Assembly: GCA_940671915.1 (NCBI GenBank)
Contig: CALNVZ010003434.1
Coordinates: 28,936,704 to 29,000,703 of the forward strand
Direction: 5' to 3'
Origin: Paracentrotus lividus
Lineage: Eukaryota > Echinodermata > Echinoidea > Camarodonta > Echinidae
DNA length: 64,000 nucleotides
The notes beneath the pieces are model-generated. The model ran no database searches. It saw only the letters and a program-made list of their open reading frames with translations, and had not been told where the DNA came from. A program made the position numbers and the translations under genes. Shown here one piece after another: positions 58,493-64,000 of the stretch; the stretch's first letter is position 1; each line of letters starts with the position of its first letter.

Positions 58493-59578
58493 ATGGCCTT
58501 GTTTGGTGCTAATGAAACAAATTCTGTAAATCTTTTGACATCGGATGATAATTCTACAGCAGCAGATAGAGCTCAGGTAGAAAGATTGGTCAAAGCAGTA
58601 TCTTACTCTGTTGTTGGTTTAATAGCAATCATAGGCAACTTCTTTGTGATATTCATGGTTGCAATCTCTCGAAAACTCCACACCATCACGAACATCTTCG
58701 TTGTCAACCTGAGTTTAGCAGACCTGGTGATAGGTCTTGCGTTTCCTCTGGAGAGCTTGTGGCTCCTGCAGCTGGACATGAGCCTGCCCCAGTGGGCCTG
58801 TACGACGGTCGGATCCATCGTCATGATAGCCATAGGATGCAGCGTCTCTACATTGTTCTTTGTCGCCATGAATCGGTACGTTCTGATCACCAGATCCCAT
58901 GCTGCCTACCAGAGGATCTTCACCCCATGCAATATAATCCTCATGATTGCTTCAACGTGGCTCAACCTTACAGGATTTCTGATCATTCCACAAATTGTAG
59001 GGTACGGGCAGCTTGGGTACGACATCCACCTGGAGCTGTGCATCTGGGACCCGACTCATGAATATGATATCTACTACAAGGGAGGAGCTCTTGCACTGTT
59101 GACACTTCCTCTCTTGCTATCAAGCATCTGTTATACCTTGATCTTTAAGTATATACGAAACCACTTTAAGAACATGGCATCCCATCGGCAGAATTCCCAA
59201 ATCGCACCAAACAGGCGCATCGACATCATCATCACCAAGAACCTCTTGCTGGTCATCTGTGCCTTCTATATCTGCATCTTGCCTTTTGTTATTGCTTTCT
59301 GCGCCACTGGTTTCACTTCTTCTCCAGAGACATTTGGCTACATAGCCTCCTACCTAGCCATCCTCCTGGGCCTCAATAGCTGCCTGAATCCTCTCTTTTA
59401 CTGCCTGAAGCACCCGCACTTCAGGGAGGTCTTTGCTTGTGTCATACGCTGTGACCTGTCCAGGGTACCACTGCCCTCAGGGCTCCTGCGTAGGGCCTTG
59501 CCAAAGCCGGACAGACGTAGCGTCCTTGCGGACCTGTCATCGCTTAACACGAGGACAGATACCAACACCCTGTCATGA
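58493..59578 (+). CDS. Class A GPCR, Tre1/moody/GPR84-like (GPCR-2)
   Basis: A 361-residue seven-transmembrane receptor encoded in one exon. The N-terminus carries two N-glycosylation sequons (N7-E-T, N20-S-T). Landmarks: GN in TM1 (48-49), TM2 D77, disulfide pair C103-C183, NRY at 127-129, CILP at 261-264 in TM6, NPLFY at 299-303, then FACVIRC and SRVPLPSGLLRR in the tail, matching GPCR-1 nearly residue for residue. The third intracellular loop is short (about 222-245), without the Pro/Lys insert of GPCR-1. The start is the first ATG after an in-frame TAA 33 nt upstream. It probably signals through a heterotrimeric G protein at the plasma membrane; ligand and coupling are unknown. It is transcribed away from GPCR-1, about 40 kb distant, so the pair arose by a duplication with inversion or by later rearrangement. 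Confidence 0.94.
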   Translation: MALFGANETNSVNLLTSDDNSTAADRAQVERLVKAVSYSVVGLIAIIGNFFVIFMVAISRKLHTITNIFVVNLSLADLVIGLAFPLESLWLLQLDMSLPQWACTTVGSIVMIAIGCSVSTLFFVAMNRYVLITRSHAAYQRIFTPCNIILMIASTWLNLTGFLIIPQIVGYGQLGYDIHLELCIWDPTHEYDIYYKGGALALLTLPLLLSSICYTLIFKYIRNHFKNMASHRQNSQIAPNRRIDIIITKNLLLVICAFYICILPFVIAFCATGFTSSPETFGYIASYLAILLGLNSCLNPLFYCLKHPHFREVFACVIRCDLSRVPLPSGLLRRALPKPDRRSVLADLSSLNTRTDTNTLS

Positions 59579-59833
59579 ATTCTCTGGAAAACTTACTTGG
59601 TCCCTGATAACATACCAGGACAGACATCGACACCACTTAATAACTTCATCTTTGCACAACAAAGGAGTTATGTCCCAGGACATTGGTAAATTACCGGTAT
59701 ATGCAGGGAATTGCATAAAAAATGTTTGTAATGCTCACTTTGTCAAAACGAAACAGCAGACATAAGAGGGCATACTGATACCAATGTTACTATTACATTT
59801 TCAAATGACAGTAAAATTTTATCCCTGTTAGCT

Positions 59834-59839
59834 ATTAAA
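59834..59839 (+). terminator. Weak candidate poly(A) signal of GPCR-2
   Basis: ATTAAA about 255 nt after the stop. AATAAA at 60243 lies inside a MITE, and another at 60886 is farther away. The choice is uncertain. Confidence 0.25.
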
Positions 59840-60153
59840 ACTTCATAAAAGCTTGTAATACATATAGGGGCAATTCCACACCATCTTTACTAAACTAGTG
59901 TTTTAACAGTGTAAAACAGAGTTTTGCAATCAATCACAAAAGACATCAAGATTGCACAATTGCCTGCGCTTTTTATTGAAGACACTGTGCTGAACATCAC
60001 CTGGTTAGAATAGTTCTTTCTTAACCACAAACCTTTGTGTTGCAGGGTTGTTGTTTAATATTCCACAGACTGATACGGAAAATTTGGGGGTCAGCTCTTT
60101 TTTTTGTTATGAAAAATTTCAATTTGAACAACGAGTGAAACTGACCAGAAATA

Positions 60154-60600
60154 TACAGTCTGTGTCAAAAAAAATGGTACAGTCGGAAAATAAATATTTA
60201 GATGTGAAATATTTTCAGATAATGTGTGTATGTGGTACCAAAATAAAGGCAAATGATTTTCCTTGCTGATGCGCTTTGTTCTGTTTAATTTGCTTTCGTA
60301 AAACAAAAGTTATGCTAAATTTTGTGCGACGAAGAACAAATCGAAATTGAGCACTTTATGGCCATTATGCGAAACCTATTCACAAAGGCATGGGACGGCG
60401 TGCGAAAAATGGATTTTTCTTCATTGCAGAAAACTAGTCATATTTCAAAAATTACAACACCCAATGTGATGAAAAAAAATTGCAGGTGAAAGTCTGATCT
60501 TCCTGCTTTATGAAAATACCAAACAATAGCAGGCTGTGATTAAACTTCATACTATAAAAAATGTTTTCCACTTGTACCATTTTATTTGACACAGACTGTA
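60154..60600. mobile_element. Tc1/mariner-like MITE, family C copy 3
   Basis: TACAGTCTGTGTCAAAAAAA at the left and ATTTGACACAGACTGTA at the right, TA-flanked. Opposite orientation to the copies at 11875 and 24733. Confidence 0.78.
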
Positions 60601-60628
60601 TAATGAGAAAAATGAGCAAAGAATATGT

Positions 60629-60701
60629 GATTCTATCAGGATTCGAACCCAAGACCTCCTGATTACTAGACAGGTACTCTACCAACTGAGCTATGGCAAG
60701 C
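60629..60701 (-). pseudogene. Degenerate tRNA-Thr(AGU) or tRNA-derived SINE head
   Basis: The 73 nt read on the minus strand contain TAGCTCAGTTGG (A box), the anticodon arm CCTGTCTAGTAATCAGG with anticodon AGU, and GGGTTCGAATCC (B box) with a closing five-pair T stem. The anticodon and T arms look like tRNA-Thr. The acceptor stem (GCTTGCC against TAGAATC) pairs at only about three positions, so it is unlikely to be a functional tRNA. Confidence 0.65.
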
Positions 60702-61296
60702 CCTTATGTCTATGTCTGTCCCAGAGAAACCCATAGCCTTCAATGTTCGAGTGATCAGAAGCTATAGAAATAACCTTCCAAAAATGTGCCGAAAACTACA
60801 GTATATATCTTTGAATATATTATCATAGTGAAGCTTAAAATTCTGTATGGTTGGGGTGCTTTTGCACAAAATTGAGATTCACTTCAATAAAAGGAACTTT
60901 TACAAGATTTTGTGCATATTTCTTTAATTTTAAAGTTACACTGCTGCAGAGATACAATGTACTACCTTAACATGAGGTAAATCAGTCACTTGATTTCAAT
61001 TTGCTACACCTGATATGTGCAGAGAGTGCACTCTTTCACTTTATCAGTATATTTTAATAGATCACCTTGATTTCAATTATTTCCTGGTTAAAGTACTCGG
61101 CAAATTATGCACAGATTACATTACTAGCTTACAAGCGTCATTTCATATTAAAGCAATGCATCGCATGAAGGACATTGAAATATTATCTTCTTTTTTCTAT
61201 TTAAATTGGTATTTATAGAAACATGTATATTCTAAAAAGCTGGTATATTGATGGCTGAATTCTCTGAAAGAGTGCACTGATAGCATAAAACAAATA

Positions 61297-61746
61297 TACA
61301 GTCTGTGTCAAAAAAAATGGTACAGTCGGAAAAAAAATATTTAGGTGTGAAATTTTTCAGATAATGTGTGTATGTGGTACCAAAATAAAGCCAAAAGATT
61401 TTTCCTTGCTGATGCGCTTTGTTCTGTATAATTTGCTTTCATAAAACAAAAGTTATGCTAAATTTTGTGCAACGAGGAATAAGTCAAAATTGAGCACTTT
61501 ATGGCCATTATGCCAAACTTATACACAAAGGCATGGGACGGAGTGCGAAAAAATGGATTTTTCTTGATTGTAGAAAACTAGTCATATCTCAAAAATTACA
61601 ACACCAAATGTGATGAATAAAATTGCAGGTGAAAGTCTGATCTTCCTGCTTTATGAAAATACCAAATAATAGCAGGCTGGGATTCTACTTCATAAGTATA
61701 AAAAAAATGCTTTCCACTTGTACCATTTTATTTGACACAGACTGTA
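61297..61746. mobile_element. Tc1/mariner-like MITE, family C copy 4
   Basis: Same ends and orientation as the copy at 60154, only about 700 bp away, and very similar to it throughout (shared CTGATCTTCCTGCTTTATGA). Confidence 0.78.
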
Positions 61747-62684
61747 GATATAATGTCTAGCAGTGGTGTTCTTTCATGCCTATTTTGAGACAAGTTTATG
61801 CAATCACATAAAGAATGTTAGCTGGGGGTCGAAACACAGAGAAAAGGGTGTGGACAATTGAGTTTATTTTGAAAAACAAATGAAAAATTGTTAAAATGTG
61901 AAGGTTGAGATCGGCAATATTTTCTTGTAGTGTTACCATGGTGTAAATTCCTGTGGATTTCTATTACTGTTACACAAGTAATCAGAGGTTTCTCTTTGTC
62001 ACTTCATTCTGGTGTTTAAACTTGTGCTGACATGAAATAACATATTTATTGCCAATATTCAATGATGTGTTATAAATTTTGGCCTTTAATTGGTACAATG
62101 TATCAAGGTAACAATAATGTCAAATCATTAATAAAGACGTCATGTTTAAATAAATATAGCAACAGCTCTTGTACTTGATAAGTTGGCAAGGCAACCAAAC
62201 TGCGTATATATGGTGGGTTAAAATTCGGAATCATTTGAAGTTTTTTTATTTTTGTTTTAAGTATTTGCTAAGAAAATAATTAAATTGATACCATTATTTC
62301 ATACAGGCATCAGCCCGATATTATCCGTTAGCTAGGCAACACAACTTTGTATATTGTGGGTTAATATTTAGAACTGCTTGTCTGAAGCAAATAGGGTTTT
62401 GATTTGAATTTAGACAAGTTGTCACGATATCTCATTTCTTTTTTTAAAGAAGAATTTAATTGAATATTTTTAAAGATTATGTGGATAATCTCAGTGGATT
62501 TCACAAATCTACAAAGTTAAAAGCAAATTGGATTTCAGCTTTAGTTATTACTGGATGATATTGTAATTAGAGATATTGACGATCCTATAATCTACATTAC
62601 TTGATTGCTTCTGACTTGTTTTTATTTCTGTCTTTTTGTTATGAACCCACTCTCTGTATGTCTTTATGTCAATACATTGGGTCC
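61747..62684. other. AT-rich DNA, no gene seen
   Basis: No recognisable frame or element. Two loosely similar stretches near 62190 and 62340 (both with GCAAC, TGTATAT and GTGGGTTA words) suggest an old duplication. Confidence 0.4.
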
Positions 62685-62713
62685 CCCCCCCTCTCTCTCT
62701 CTCTCTCTCTCTA
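62685..62713. repeat. C-run plus (CT)n microsatellite abutting a hairpin element
   Basis: C8 followed by (TC)n, ending right at the flank of the element at 62719. Confidence 0.9.
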
Positions 62714-62718
62714 TAGTA

Positions 62719-63226
62719 TCGTTCACACAACAAGCCTTAACTCCAAGTTATCCTCGAGAACTTAGTCCTTGAGGATAACTTGGAGTTAATTTGGATTTAA
62801 GGCCTGTGTGAACGAACTCGGTGTTTATGTTCTCGAGGACAAGTCGGGTTTTATGTTCTCGACAGATCTAAGGGTGAGGCTCGAAACTCCAAGCGGTGGG
62901 TGGTCTCTGATCGTGCGTTTGACCATGTGGACGCGATTTTAACTTGGAGTTTCGCGTTCTCGAGGATAAGAGTAACTTCTTGTAACGGTTAAACTTCCGG
63001 TTCAGTCAAGCGACATAGCCGAATAGTACGTTAAATAGTACGGGGAAATGTATAGTGCACGCTACTGTACCTACAACTTGTAGGCCTACTTCTGGTCATC
63101 TAGCTTCTCGCTTATCCTCGAGGATAAGCACTCCGTGTGAACCTGACTCGAGAACAAGCCGTCAGGGTTTAAATTCTTAAGGATACAATCCTCAAGAACT
63201 AAAACCCTGATGGTCCCGTGTGAACA
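62719..63226. mobile_element. TA-flanked hairpin element, family I copy 2
   Basis: About 90 percent identical by eye to 35619-36130, in the same orientation, with the same TCGTTCACAC and GTGTGAACA ends. The hairpin arms are less perfect (for example TTTGGATTTAAGG against TTGGAGTTAAGG). It lacks a short ATAACTATCCCCGAGG segment seen in copy 1. Confidence 0.75.
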
Positions 63227-63228
63227 TA

Positions 63229-64000
63229 GCTATGATCTCTCCAACGTTTATATATCCAACATTGTCTCATCCTGCCTATTACCTTGTTTACATTTTCTCT
63301 TTCTTTTAATGTCATTTCTTTCTTTGATTCTATATTACACTTTTCATTCTTCATTTGCTTATCAGAATTTATCGGTTGCTCTTATTTGGTAAATTTCTTA
63401 GTCCAAACATGCAAATTATTTGAAAATAAATTGGAAGTTGTATAGGTATTCTATTTTAGGAGAATCAAACCTTATGCTTTTCTGATCGACAAACGTCAAT
63501 TCATTTTCTGATAAAGAAGCCTTGTTTTGTTTTTTTCATCAATGGTTTTCACTTTGCCTCATTTCTTATAAAATGTATTTATTTGTCCAATACTCTCCAT
63601 CACTTCTCCTTGACTCTCCCACACCCACCTTGACTTATGATATAAATATAACAATCGTATTCCACCTACACGATAAATCACATTATGCATCAGTTCTTTA
63701 GTTATTATAAGGTTCAGGCATGTAAATGATTTTCTCTTGAAGCCATAATTTTATAACTCATCACCCTGTTTTTCCTGTGTTCTTTACTTCTGTTAACCAT
63801 CCACCCCCCCCCCCTCTCTCTCTCTCTGCCCCCTAGATTATGTTTCAAGTCTTTGTCTACATTTTTATTCATATTCTAACACTAATAAACCACTCATATT
63901 CCTCTGAAGCACTTATTTCTAATCTTAAACTTAATTTAAAATCTTCTTGTTTTTTTATTTACCCATGCTTACTTCATTTCTCGGAATTTGTACTATGTAC
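63229..64000. other. AT-rich DNA with a C-run/(CT)n at 63803, no gene seen
   Basis: Only a 60-codon frame and low-complexity pyrimidine sequence. Confidence 0.4.

Noticed and set aside
58603..59061. Antisense and alternative-frame ORFs within GPCR-2
   Set aside because: Shadows of the well-supported receptor frame.

Overview
The window looks like metazoan nuclear DNA, most likely from an echinoderm and probably a sea urchin. The evidence is the AT-rich, repeat-choked sequence, intron-bearing GPCR genes, a DIRS-type retrotransposon, many short TIR/foldback elements and abundant C-run/(CT)n microsatellites. The species assignment is inference and no single diagnostic gene proves it.

Only two genes are secure. 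Both are rhodopsin-class (class A) GPCRs and clearly paralogous. GPCR-1 is on the minus strand, with its coding exon at 17197-18384. A strong splice acceptor lies at 18447, and a matching perfect donor at 22778 suggests a 5' non-coding exon and a 4.3 kb intron. GPCR-2 is on the plus strand at 58493-59578. They sit about 40 kb apart, transcribed away from each other. Both carry NRY instead of DRY at the end of TM3, a CxLP motif in TM6 where CWxP is usual, NPxxY in TM7, and a nearly shared juxtamembrane tail. The closest named families by motif are the Tre1/moody/GPR84/melatonin-receptor-like receptors. The ligand is unknown.

The rest is mostly mobile DNA, region by region. 0-10 kb: palindromic foldbacks, hAT-like and TA-flanked TIR elements, and a ~150 bp satellite. 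10-12.4 kb: a segmental duplication, one copy of which holds a 500 bp hAT-like insertion, so the other copy acts as an empty site. 12.4-17 kb: AT-rich sequence with a small tandem duplication. 17-23 kb: the GPCR-1 locus. 23-34 kb: MITEs, CR1/L2-like tails, a Harbinger-like MITE with TAA duplications, a tRNA-like element, and a tandem duplication with another empty-site insertion. 34.5-39.2 kb: a dense run of TIR elements, including one carrying a 39 bp minisatellite and a MULE-like element with 9 bp duplications. 42.3 kb: a 600 bp TTAA-flanked hairpin. 47.4-48.6 kb: a ~26 bp minisatellite of about 44 units. 49.5-55.05 kb: a nearly full-length but mutated DIRS retrotransposon whose inverted terminal repeats and internal complementary region can all be read. 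55-64 kb: more foldbacks, the GPCR-2 gene, two MITEs, a degenerate tRNA-Thr and a second copy of a hairpin transposon.

A few short plus-strand segments (26538-26598, 36221-36265, 46562-46605, 29095 onwards) have good splice-site context and an open frame. They could be small exons of an unrecognised long gene, but this is tentative. No intact transposase, no CRISPR array and no prokaryotic-type operon was seen.
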